A stretch of DNA of 64,000 nt from Variovorax beijingensis (lineage in GTDB: Bacteria; Pseudomonadota; Gammaproteobacteria; Burkholderiales; Burkholderiaceae_C), in NCBI RefSeq assembly GCF_003951285.1, contig NZ_RXFQ01000022.1:1-64000 (forward strand), written 5' to 3'. The position numbers were made by a program, and so were the translations under genes. The notes beneath the pieces are model-generated. The model was given only the letters and a program-made list of their open reading frames with translations, was not told where the DNA came from and did not search any database. Numbering within the stretch: the first letter of the stretch is position 1; each line of letters starts with the position of its first letter. Below are positions 37,593 through 45,773 of the stretch, piece by piece.

Positions 37593-38573
37593 TCAGCTGT
37601 TGATCGTGACCCCAGTCTCCTTCACGACCGATTTCCAGCGCGCAATTTCTTCATTCAGGTACTTGGAGAACGCCTGCGGCCCACGGGGCATGGGATCCAC
37701 GAACGAGCTTTCCAACCTGGCCTTGACATCGGGCAGGTCGAGCACCTTGTCGATGGCTGCGTTCAGCTGCTGCAGCAGGTCTGCGGGCACCCCGGCAGGT
37801 GCCATCACGCCATACCAGGCGCTTCCCACCATGCCGGGCACGCTTTCGGAGAAGGTCTGCACGTGCGGCAATTTCGGATGCCGCGTTGCGCTGGCGATGG
37901 CAAGGACCTTGAGCCGCTTCGCTTCGATGTGCGGCATGCAAGCCGGCACGGAATTGATCACCATGGCGACCTGCCCGCCGACGGCATCGGTCAAGGCGGC
38001 ACTGCCGCCTTTGTAGGGCACGTGCACCAGCTCCATGCCCGTCTTGCGCTGGAGCGTCTCGTACAGCAGGTGCGGTACGGACCCCTGCCCCGGGGTTCCT
38101 ACGCCATATTCGCGCACGCGGGCACGCGGCAGCGCCAGCAGTTCTCGCAGGGAGTTGGCCGGAAGGGACGGATGCGCCACCAACAGTTGCGGCGAAGAGC
38201 CCACGAGAGTGAGTGGGGAGAAGTCCCTGATCGGATCAAAGGGCATTTTGGGCTGCATCGCGGCATTGGTGGCGTGCGCGGCATCCGCAAGGAACAACGT
38301 GTAGCCGTCCGCGGCGCTCTTGGCCGCGGCATCGGTGCCGATCAGCCCTGACGCCCCTGCCTTGTTGTCCACGACGACATTCCACCCCGCCGTTTCGGTC
38401 AGCTTCTGGGCAATCAGCCGCGCAACAAAATCCGAACCGCCTCCGGGCCCGTACGGCACGATCAGGCGGATGGGCCGGCCCGGAAAACCGCCGGCGAATG
38501 TGTTGCCGCTCCCCAGGCCGGTGGCCATCAAGAAGGCGGAGGCGACGAAGTCCCGGCGGCAGATGGAAGGCAT
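37593..38573 (-). CDS. Bug-family solute receptor (second)
   Basis: 326 aa from ATG 38573, starting MPSICRRDFVASAF, a signal peptide with an Arg pair. The Bug core shows IRLIVPYGPGGGSDFVARLI near 33-52, VVDNKAGASGLIG and VPYKGGSAAL. It follows the threonine aldolase gene by 62 bp, so both are likely expressed together under the divergent LysR regulator; the ligand may be a hydroxy amino acid or related carboxylate. No permease is encoded nearby. Confidence 0.85.
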   Translation of the reverse strand: MPSICRRDFVASAFLMATGLGSGNTFAGGFPGRPIRLIVPYGPGGGSDFVARLIAQKLTETAGWNVVVDNKAGASGLIGTDAAAKSAADGYTLFLADAAHATNAAMQPKMPFDPIRDFSPLTLVGSSPQLLVAHPSLPANSLRELLALPRARVREYGVGTPGQGSVPHLLYETLQRKTGMELVHVPYKGGSAALTDAVGGQVAMVINSVPACMPHIEAKRLKVLAIASATRHPKLPHVQTFSESVPGMVGSAWYGVMAPAGVPADLLQQLNAAIDKVLDLPDVKARLESSFVDPMPRGPQAFSKYLNEEIARWKSVVKETGVTINS

Positions 38574-38635
38574 GGTCAAGGCTCCTGGTAGGTACTCGAC
38601 GTGTTCGATGGAGGCGCGTCCGTGCAAGAACGCGT

Positions 38636-39730
38636 TCAAGCAAGCAGCGATTGCGCGGCACGCCCGAATCCGGTGGCGGCGGCATCCACGCAGGTCGCGT
38701 CGATGTGACGGTGCGTCACGAGCCGGATCCTGCGCGGACCCCACGGGCGGACCAGGACACCGCATTCCTTGAGTGCCTCCGCCCAGGCGAGGCTGTCGGG
38801 TGCGGCCTCGGGCAGGTCGACGAAGACAATGTTGGTGGGCGGCGTGCTGACGCTGACAGCGCCGGGCAACGCAGCTCGCAATGCCTCGCTCAGGCGCGAC
38901 GCCGAAGCGTGGTCCTGCGCGAGCCGGCCGGGCATGGTTTCCAGGGCGTCCAGTCCCGCTGCGGCAACCACCCCGATCTGGCGCTGCGTGCCCCCGAGCA
39001 TCTTGCGCAACCGTCTGGCGCTGGCCATGGTGGCGGACGGTCCGGCGAGCACCGCGCCGGCAGGCGCGCTCAGGCCCTTGGAAAGGCAGAGGGCCACCGT
39101 GTCGGCGTAGCAGGCGATCGCGGCTGGATCGACGTTCAGCGCCACGGCGGCGTTGAAGAGCCGGGCGCCATCGAGGTGGACGCGCACGCCGGCGTCTCTG
39201 GATGCCTTCCAGACCGCCCGCATGTGGTCCAGCGGCAGCACCGCCCCTCCCGCGTTGCCGTGCGTGGTTTCCATGCAGACCAGATCCGTGCGCAATTCGC
39301 TGGACGACTTCAGCACCAGCGCCAGGCTCTCCAGGTCCATTGCGCCGGCCACGCCCGGAATGCCGGTGTAGGTCACGCCGCTGAACACGGCGCCGCCGCG
39401 CTCGGAGACGAACATGTGCGCGGACTCCTCGAGCACGACCTGCGACCGGCGGTCCGCCTGCGACAGCACAGCCAGGAGGTTTCCCATCGTGGCTGTCGGC
39501 ACGTACAGGCCGGCCTCCTTGCCCAGTGTCCTGGCCACCAAGGCCTCGAGCGCGCGTACGGTCGGGTCGCCGTCCAGGCCGTCGTCTCCCAGTGCGGCTG
39601 TTTGCATGCGGCCGTACATCGACGGGGTCGGCAGCGTCACGGTGTCGCTGCGCAGGTCCACCACGGCGCCGGCCTTGCATGGACTGCGCGGCAGTCCGGA
39701 GTCGGCAACGTGCAGGATCTTGTCGGGCAT
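38636..39730 (-). CDS. Low-specificity threonine aldolase
   Basis: 364 aa PLP enzyme of the beta-eliminating lyase/threonine aldolase fold. Lys218 (LCLSKGLSAP) should form the Schiff base, His105 (EESAH) stacks on PLP, and Asp187/Arg190 (HLDGAR) bind the cofactor. Cleaves threonine or other beta-hydroxy amino acids into glycine and an aldehyde. ATG 39730 is chosen over upstream frames that run into the divergent LysR gene. First gene of a pair with the Bug receptor. Confidence 0.85.
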   Translation of the reverse strand: MPDKILHVADSGLPRSPCKAGAVVDLRSDTVTLPTPSMYGRMQTAALGDDGLDGDPTVRALEALVARTLGKEAGLYVPTATMGNLLAVLSQADRRSQVVLEESAHMFVSERGGAVFSGVTYTGIPGVAGAMDLESLALVLKSSSELRTDLVCMETTHGNAGGAVLPLDHMRAVWKASRDAGVRVHLDGARLFNAAVALNVDPAAIACYADTVALCLSKGLSAPAGAVLAGPSATMASARRLRKMLGGTQRQIGVVAAAGLDALETMPGRLAQDHASASRLSEALRAALPGAVSVSTPPTNIVFVDLPEAAPDSLAWAEALKECGVLVRPWGPRRIRLVTHRHIDATCVDAAATGFGRAAQSLLA

Positions 39731-39737
39731 GGGCGCG

Positions 39738-39762
39738 AGTATTCTTCCGGGCGACCAATACT
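39738..39762. promoter_or_regulatory. Dyad in the aldolase/LysR intergenic region
   Basis: AGTATT (39738-39743) and AATACT (39757-39762) are inverted with a 13-nt spacer in the 70-bp gap between divergent genes, the expected place for a LysR recognition site. It lies immediately upstream of the aldolase start. Confidence 0.45.
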
Positions 39763-39800
39763 GCAAATGCGTACTCGACAGCGCGCCATACAATATTGAT

Positions 39801-40733
39801 ATGAGCAGCCGACGCATGACCTTGAAGCACATCGAGGCCTTCCGGGTGGTCGTGCAGACGGGGTCGATGACCGAAGCCTCGCGACGGCTTCACACGTCGC
39901 AGCCCCAGGTGAGCCGTCTCGTTTCGCAGCTGGAGGCGATCATCGGGTTTGCGCTTTTTGAACGCAGCGGCACGCGCCTGACGCCTTCGCTCGAAGGAAA
40001 ACGCTTCTTCCAGGAAGTCGAGAAGGCATTCGCCGGGCTGCAGGGCCTGGAGTCCGCGGCATCAAACATCCGGACGTTCGGCGGCGACCGCCTGGCGGTG
40101 GCCGCCATGGCGCGAATTGCCGGAGGCGTCCTCAGCCAGGCGGTCGTTCGGTTCAAGCGCGACCACCCCGAGACGCTCGTCACGATTCACTCCGGTGCAG
40201 CCACAACCGTCGACACATGGGTGAGCTCGGGCTTGTGCGACCTGGGCCTCGCCATCCTGTATGGCGATGATCCGCCCGGCATGCGCGTCGAAACACTGCT
40301 CGGCATGGATTGCGTCGCGCTGCTTCCCAGGGAACATCATCTGGCCCGGGCCAGGCAGGTTCGCGCATCGGACCTGGAGGGCGAAGCCTTCATCTCGTTC
40401 CCACTGGGCAGCGGCCCGAGAGAACGCATCGACCAGGTATTGGCCGCCGCAGGCGTGAAGACGCGAACGGTGCTGGAGTCCGACCTGGGCGCCTCCGTCT
40501 GCTCGCTGGTCGCTGCAGGTCTGGGCGTGAGCGTGATCAATCCACTGGCGGCGCTCGAGGAGCAGCGCAACCTCGATTTCGAGGTGCGAACCTTCAAGCC
40601 CGCCATCAGGGTGCGCCTTGCGCTCCTGCTCGCGCCCGATGCGCCTCATTCCCGGCTTGTGTCAGCCTTCAAGGAAGTCGTGCGCGGCGTCATCGAATCC
40701 GAACTGGATCACATCCGCCCGTACCGCAGCTGA
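39801..40733 (+). CDS. LysR-family transcriptional regulator
   Basis: 310 aa with the LysR helix-turn-helix at residues 6-65 (TLKHIEAFRVVVQTGSMTEA, then LHTSQPQVSRLVSQLE) and a two-lobed effector domain (about 95-300). It is divergent from the threonine aldolase and Bug genes, the standard arrangement for a LysR activator of that pair; the inducer is probably the aldolase substrate or product. Confidence 0.85.
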   Translation: MSSRRMTLKHIEAFRVVVQTGSMTEASRRLHTSQPQVSRLVSQLEAIIGFALFERSGTRLTPSLEGKRFFQEVEKAFAGLQGLESAASNIRTFGGDRLAVAAMARIAGGVLSQAVVRFKRDHPETLVTIHSGAATTVDTWVSSGLCDLGLAILYGDDPPGMRVETLLGMDCVALLPREHHLARARQVRASDLEGEAFISFPLGSGPRERIDQVLAAAGVKTRTVLESDLGASVCSLVAAGLGVSVINPLAALEEQRNLDFEVRTFKPAIRVRLALLLAPDAPHSRLVSAFKEVVRGVIESELDHIRPYRS

Positions 40734-40806
40734 GGGTGGCGCTCGTACGCGGCCTCGCCGCAGTTTCACGAAGGGCACCGAGACGGGTCAGGCCAACACG
40801 GACCCG

Positions 40807-41907
40807 CTAGCGAGACGGATCGACCAGATACGGCGCAAGTTTCGCCCAGTCAAAGTTCACCCCGACTCCCGGCTCGTCCGGTGCAACTGCACGATGGTCC
40901 GCAAGAACCAACGGCCGCATCGTGTACTCGTCAATGGGGAAACTGTGAATCTCCAGCCAGCCTGCGTTCGCTTGCGCCGCCAGCAAGCTCACATGCAACT
41001 CCTGCATGCCGTGCGAGCACACCGGGATCCCGTAGCGGCGCGAGCGCTCGGCCACCTTCAGCCAGCCCGTGATGCCGCCGCAGTTCGAGGCGTCCGGCTG
41101 GATGAAGGAGAGCCCCGCCTGCTCGAACGCATGCTCGAACTCGTGGATCGTGTGCAGGTTCTCGCCCATCGCCAACGGAACGCCGGTCGCGGCGGCGATG
41201 CGCGCATAGCCCCGGTAGTCATCCGGAATGGTCGGCTCCTCGAACCACAGGACATTGAAAGGCTTGATGCGCTCGGCCGCGGCGATGGCCTGGTCCACGC
41301 TCATCGCGTAGTTGGCGTCCACCATCAAGGCCATGCCGTCACCGATCAGCTGCCGCACCGCCCGGATGCGCTCGATGTCTTCGTCGAGGTTCGGGCGGCC
41401 GATCTTGATCTTGACGCCGCCGGCACCCTTGGCGAGATAGCCACGCACGTTGTCCAGCAGCTTCTCGAGCGGGAACGCCAGGTCGATGCCCCCGCAGTAC
41501 GCATCGCAGGTGTTCGCAGCGCCGCCCGCCAGTTGCCAGAGTGGCTGGCCTGCCGCCTTGCCGCGGAGGTCCCAGAGCGCAATGTCGATCGCGGAGATCG
41601 CGAACGACGCGATGCCGCCGCGGCCGACATAGTGCACATGCCACTCGCTGAATTCGTGGACGCCTTCGACATCCGCCCCGTCCATGCCAATCATCGCGGG
41701 CGCCAGGTCGTGGTCGATCATGGCCTTGATCGCATGCCCTCCCTTGCCACCGGTGTAGGTGTAGCCCGTGCCCCGGCTGCCATCCGAAAGCACCACCGTC
41801 GCGGTCACCAGCTCGAAATGGGTGTGTGCGCCGTGCTTGGCATCCGTCAGGACTTCCGTGAGGGGAACCTTGAAGAGCTGGCTCGTGATTCTCGCGATGG
41901 AACGCAT
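40807..41907 (-). CDS. Mandelate racemase-type enolase superfamily enzyme
   Basis: 366 aa from ATG 41907 behind AAGGAGAGG. Metal ligands Asp197, Glu223 and Glu249 and the K-x-K motif Lys166-Ile-Lys168 are present, with Asp272 and a His in CSHGMQE near 300 as the second acid/base pair, placing it in the mandelate racemase subgroup. Probably a racemase or dehydratase for a hydroxy or sugar acid. Distinct from the K-x-H enzyme at 7599. It converges on the LysR gene and has no obvious operon partner. Confidence 0.85.
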   Translation of the reverse strand: MRSIARITSQLFKVPLTEVLTDAKHGAHTHFELVTATVVLSDGSRGTGYTYTGGKGGHAIKAMIDHDLAPAMIGMDGADVEGVHEFSEWHVHYVGRGGIASFAISAIDIALWDLRGKAAGQPLWQLAGGAANTCDAYCGGIDLAFPLEKLLDNVRGYLAKGAGGVKIKIGRPNLDEDIERIRAVRQLIGDGMALMVDANYAMSVDQAIAAAERIKPFNVLWFEEPTIPDDYRGYARIAAATGVPLAMGENLHTIHEFEHAFEQAGLSFIQPDASNCGGITGWLKVAERSRRYGIPVCSHGMQELHVSLLAAQANAGWLEIHSFPIDEYTMRPLVLADHRAVAPDEPGVGVNFDWAKLAPYLVDPSR

Positions 41908-41946
41908 GGACCTCTCCTTGAAGCTGCCGCTTGAGACCGCGAAGCG

Positions 41947-42340
41947 ATGGTAGCGCTCGTCGGACCCCGCACCGGACAAGTGGGCCATGACAGGGGTGGA
42001 CGCGTCGCGTATCGCCTGGCGCTGGACCATCCGCAAGCCCGCGCTTCGATCGCCGTACTGGATCTCCTGCCCACCGGCGAAACCTGGGATCGCGCGGAGC
42101 CTATGTCCGCGCTCTGCAGGACCCGTCGCACGCGCATGCGATTTGCGAGGAGTACCGCGCGGCCGCGAGCACGATGGACAGTCAGTGGTGCGCCGACGCT
42201 GGAGAACCTTTGGGATATGGAATCAATGGGCAGCGACGGTCTCCGGCCGCGGTTTCGACGCAGGGCACTTCTTTCCCGAGGAATGCCCGCAGGAAACGGC
42301 ACAGGAACTGATCCTCAGCCTCGCGCCGTCGCCTTGGTGA
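41947..42340 (+). pseudogene. Haloacetate dehalogenase-like alpha/beta hydrolase, split over three frames
   Basis: Successive parts in different frames line up with the (fluoro)acetate dehalogenase family. These are GHDRGGRVAYRLALDHPQAR with VLDLLPTGETW (41980-42095), then SHAHAICEEYRAAASTMD (about 42125-42178), then FGIWNQWAATVSGRGFDAGH, FFPEECPQETA (42205-42305). The nucleophile Asp (GHDRGG) and the C-terminal His (DAGHFFPEE) are visible, but the start and lid region are missing, so it is a decayed gene. Confidence 0.75.
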
Positions 42341-42388
42341 AAGCCAATGTCCGCCGCCCCCAGGATTCTTGCGAGGCTCGCCCTGCCT

Positions 42389-42826
42389 CTACCCCAGCGC
42401 GTCGTTCACCTGCTCGCGGAACTCCGTCAGGCTGACCGCCGTGCCGATTTCCCGCGGCAGCGCGTCACGTATCGAGAACACGCCAAGAACCTTCGCCCCC
42501 GACGTCAACGGCAGGTGGCGGAAACCGCGTTCGAGCATCAGCACCAAGGCGTCGGACACCGGCGTTTCGGGCGGCACGCAGATCGGGTTGGGCGTCATGA
42601 CCTCGCGCACCGCCGTGCGGTCGGGATCGAGCCCCCGGGCCAGCACGCGGGTCATCAGGTCGCGCTCGGTCAGGATGCCCAGCAGCATGTCGGGCAGTTC
42701 CATGACGAGCACGCTGCCGCAGTTGGCGCGCGTCATCGCACACGCGGCGTCGCGCGCGCTGGCCTGCGGACCCAGGCTGATCACATGCTTGCGCGAGATG
42801 GATTGGAAAACGGTGCGCTCGGCCAT
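42389..42826 (-). CDS. CBS-domain pair protein
   Basis: 145 aa from ATG 42826, preceded by CCGGAGGG. Two CBS motifs (about 12-65 and 78-130: VLVMELPDMLLGILTERDLM; HLPLTSGAKVLGVFSIRDAL) form one Bateman module that binds adenine nucleotides. It trails the 2-oxoacid oxidoreductase operon by 44 bp and may sense energy charge or regulate it. Confidence 0.85.
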   Translation of the reverse strand: MAERTVFQSISRKHVISLGPQASARDAACAMTRANCGSVLVMELPDMLLGILTERDLMTRVLARGLDPDRTAVREVMTPNPICVPPETPVSDALVLMLERGFRHLPLTSGAKVLGVFSIRDALPREIGTAVSLTEFREQVNDALG

Positions 42827-42870
42827 GGTGCGCCCTCCGGAAGGAACGTAATGGTGCCGCCGGACGCCGC

Positions 42871-43926
42871 TCAGCGCAAGGAGGCGTTCAGCCGCGCGAG
42901 CGCCTCGGCGCCGGGGCACAGCTCGGCGGGCCCCAGCGCATTGAGCGGCCGGTCGCTGGTGTTGAGCGCGGTGTGCAGGTCGCTGGCCAGCGGGTCGACG
43001 AAAAGCAGGCCGGTCACCACCTCGCCCATCTCCTGGTGCCGCTGCATGTGGGCCATGGCGGCATGGCGGTCGCCGGGGTCGTAGCCGGGATGCAGGCTGC
43101 GCAGGCGCAGCAGCGTGCCGTCGTGCTGGCGCACGTCCATCACTTCGCCCGGCGCCATGTCGACGGTGATCTCTTCCCGCCCGCTGATGAAGTCGATGCG
43201 GCTCACCGCCTCGTTGTGCTCGCGCACGTAGTCGTAGCTCTTGGTGCTGCCCGGGTGGTTGTTGAAGGCGACGCAGGGGCTGATCACGTCGATGAAGGCG
43301 GCGCCGCCGTGGCTGATCGCCCCCTTGATCAGCGGCACCAGCTGCGCCTTGTTGCCCGAGAAGCCCCGCCCCACGTAGCTGGCGCCCAGCTGCAGCGCCA
43401 TGGCCACCAGGTCCACCGGGCTGTCGCTGTTGACCAGGCCCTTCTTGCTCTTGGAGCCCTGGTCGGCCGTGGCCGAGAACTGGCCCTTGGTCAGGCCGTA
43501 GACGCCGTTGTTCTCCACGATGTAGGCCATGCGCACGCCGCGCCGCATCGCGTGGGCGAACTGGCCCAGGCCGATGGACGCCGAATCGCCGTCACCCGAG
43601 ACGCCCAGGTACAGCAGGTCGCGGTTGGCCAGGTTGGCGCCGGTCAGCACGCTGGGCATGCGGCCGTGCACCGTGTTGAAGCCGTGCGAGGCGCCCAGGA
43701 AATAGTCCGGCGTCTTGGAGCTGCAGCCGATGCCCGAGAGCTTGGCCACGCGATGCGGCTCGATGTCCAGCTCCCAGCAGGCCTCGATGATGGCGGCGGA
43801 GATGGAGTCGTGTCCGCAGCCGGCGCACAGCGTCGAAATCTTGCCTTCGTAGTCGCGCCGCGTGTACCCGACCTTGTTGGTGGCCAGCGTCGGATGGTGC
43901 AGCCGGGGCTTGGCAAGGTAGGTCAT
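42871..43926 (-). CDS. korB: 2-oxoacid:ferredoxin oxidoreductase, beta subunit
   Basis: 351 aa thiamine-diphosphate subunit. LCAGCGHDS carries the CxxC-type Cys, and GDGDSASIGLGQFAH with ENNGVYGLTKGQ is the ThDP/Mg motif. The start overlaps the alpha gene's stop by ATGA. Together with the gamma-alpha chain it decarboxylates a 2-oxoacid to acyl-CoA and reduces ferredoxin or, here probably, the flavoprotein encoded upstream. 2-oxoglutarate is only the most common substrate of this subtype. Confidence 0.85.
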   Translation of the reverse strand: MTYLAKPRLHHPTLATNKVGYTRRDYEGKISTLCAGCGHDSISAAIIEACWELDIEPHRVAKLSGIGCSSKTPDYFLGASHGFNTVHGRMPSVLTGANLANRDLLYLGVSGDGDSASIGLGQFAHAMRRGVRMAYIVENNGVYGLTKGQFSATADQGSKSKKGLVNSDSPVDLVAMALQLGASYVGRGFSGNKAQLVPLIKGAISHGGAAFIDVISPCVAFNNHPGSTKSYDYVREHNEAVSRIDFISGREEITVDMAPGEVMDVRQHDGTLLRLRSLHPGYDPGDRHAAMAHMQRHQEMGEVVTGLLFVDPLASDLHTALNTSDRPLNALGPAELCPGAEALARLNASLR

Positions 43927-45773
43927 GCGGTCTCCTTCGCGTCGGCGGCGCCGGCGGCCTGCGCCTTGTGCACATGCGCGGCGATGGCCTGAACGATGAA
44001 GCGCGCCGTGATGGGCGTGCCGTCGAAATGCAGCACCCTTGTCAACCGGGCAGGATCGATGTCCAGTTCGTTGACCAGCAGGCTGCGCATCTGCGCATCG
44101 CGGTTCTGCTCGACCACGAACACCTGCCTGTGCTGCGCGAGGAACTGCGCCACGCTGTCCGGAAACGGAAAGGCCCGCAGCCGCAGCGCATCCAGGTGGA
44201 TGCCGCGCGCTTCCAGCGCCTGCAGCGCCTCGTGCATCGCCGGGCTGGTCGAACCGAAATAGATCACGCCCAGCTCGGTCTTCTGGGCGGCCGGGCGCAG
44301 CACCGGCTGCGGCACCAGCGCGGCCGCGGTCGCAAACTTCTTCAGCAGCCGCTCCATGTTGTAGATGTAGTCCGGCCCGCGCTCCGAATACCGGGCGTAG
44401 GCGTCGCGCGTGGTGCCGCGGGTGAAGTAGCTGCCCTTGGTCGGATGCGTGCCCGGCAGCGTGCGCCAGGGGATGCCGTCGCCGTCCACATCCTTGTAGC
44501 GGCCGAAGTCGCGGCCCGCTTCGAGCTCCTCGGCGCTCATGACCTTGCCGCGGTCGTAGGCCTTGCTGTCGTCCCAGGCGAAGGGCGCGCACAGGCGCTG
44601 GTTCATGCCGATGTCCAGGTCCGTCATCAGGAACACCGGCGTCTGCAGCCGGTCGGCCAGGTCCAGCGCCGCCGCCGCATGCTCGAAGCACTCGTGCGGG
44701 TCCTCGGGAAACAGCAGCACGTGCTTGGTGTCGCCGTGCGAGGCGTAGGCGCAGGCGAGGATGTCGGCCTGCTGCGTGCGCGTCGGCATGCCGGTGGAAG
44801 GGCCGCCGCGCTGCACGTTGATGAGCGTGACCGGAATCTCGGCAAAGTAGGCCAGGCCGATGAACTCGGCCATCAGCGAAATGCCCGGGCCCGAGGTCGC
44901 CGTGAAGGCCCGCGCGCCGTTCCAGCCGGCGCCGACCGCCACGCCGATCGAGGCGAGCTCGTCTTCCGCCTGCACGATGGCGAAGCGGTGCTGGCCGGTG
45001 GCCGGATCCACGCGGAATTTGGTGCAGTACTTCTGGAAGGCCTCGGCCACCGAGGACGACGGCGTGATCGGATACCAGGCCGCGACCGTGGCGCCGCCGT
45101 ACACGCAGCCCAGCGCCGCGGCGCTGTTGCCGTCCACGAAGATGCGGTCGCCCACCCGGTCGGCGCGCCGCACCCTGAGGCCCAGGGGCTCGAGGTTCTC
45201 GCGCGCGAAGTCGCAGCCCAGGTGCAGCGCCTGCACGTTGGAAGCGAGCAGCTTTTCCTTGCCCTTGTACTGCTCGCCAAACAGCTTCTCGACCACTTCC
45301 GGATCGATGCCCAGCAGGATGGCCAGCGCGCCCACGTAGACGATGTTCTTGAACAGCTGGCGCTGGCGCGGATCCTGGTAGACGGCGTTGCAGATCTCGG
45401 TCAGCGGCATGCCGATCACGCGGATGTCGTCGCGGAACTTCGAAGGCGGCAGCGGCCGCGTGCTGTCGTGGAACAGGTAGCCGCCGGGCTCCAGCTCGGC
45501 CACGTCGGCGTCCCAGGTCTGCGGGTTCATCGCGACCATCATGTCGGTGCCGCCGCGCCGCCCCAGGTGGCCCTCTTCGGTCACGCGCACCTCGTACCAG
45601 GTCGGCAGGCCCTGGATGTTGCTGGGAAAGATGTTGCGCGGACTCACCGGCACGCCCATGCGCAGGATGGCCTTGGCGAACAGCTCGTTGGCCGAGGCCG
45701 ACCCCGAGCCGTTGACGTTGGCGAACTTGATGACGAAATCGTTGACCGCCTCGATTTGCGGAATGGCGCTCAT
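43923..45773 (-). CDS. korA: 2-oxoacid:ferredoxin oxidoreductase, fused gamma-alpha subunit
   Basis: 616 aa. The N-terminal about 190 residues are the gamma domain (FVIKFANVNGSGSASANELF, then GGTDMMVAMNP). From about 225 the alpha pyrimidine-binding domain follows (AAWYPITPSSSVAEAF, SGPGISLMAEFIGLAY, PSTGMPTRTQQAD), ending with a transketolase C-terminal-like region. This gamma-alpha fusion is the KorA layout. Coupled by 4-bp overlaps to the flavoprotein gene before and the beta gene after it. Confidence 0.85.
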   Translation of the reverse strand: MSAIPQIEAVNDFVIKFANVNGSGSASANELFAKAILRMGVPVSPRNIFPSNIQGLPTWYEVRVTEEGHLGRRGGTDMMVAMNPQTWDADVAELEPGGYLFHDSTRPLPPSKFRDDIRVIGMPLTEICNAVYQDPRQRQLFKNIVYVGALAILLGIDPEVVEKLFGEQYKGKEKLLASNVQALHLGCDFARENLEPLGLRVRRADRVGDRIFVDGNSAAALGCVYGGATVAAWYPITPSSSVAEAFQKYCTKFRVDPATGQHRFAIVQAEDELASIGVAVGAGWNGARAFTATSGPGISLMAEFIGLAYFAEIPVTLINVQRGGPSTGMPTRTQQADILACAYASHGDTKHVLLFPEDPHECFEHAAAALDLADRLQTPVFLMTDLDIGMNQRLCAPFAWDDSKAYDRGKVMSAEELEAGRDFGRYKDVDGDGIPWRTLPGTHPTKGSYFTRGTTRDAYARYSERGPDYIYNMERLLKKFATAAALVPQPVLRPAAQKTELGVIYFGSTSPAMHEALQALEARGIHLDALRLRAFPFPDSVAQFLAQHRQVFVVEQNRDAQMRSLLVNELDIDPARLTRVLHFDGTPITARFIVQAIAAHVHKAQAAGAADAKETA

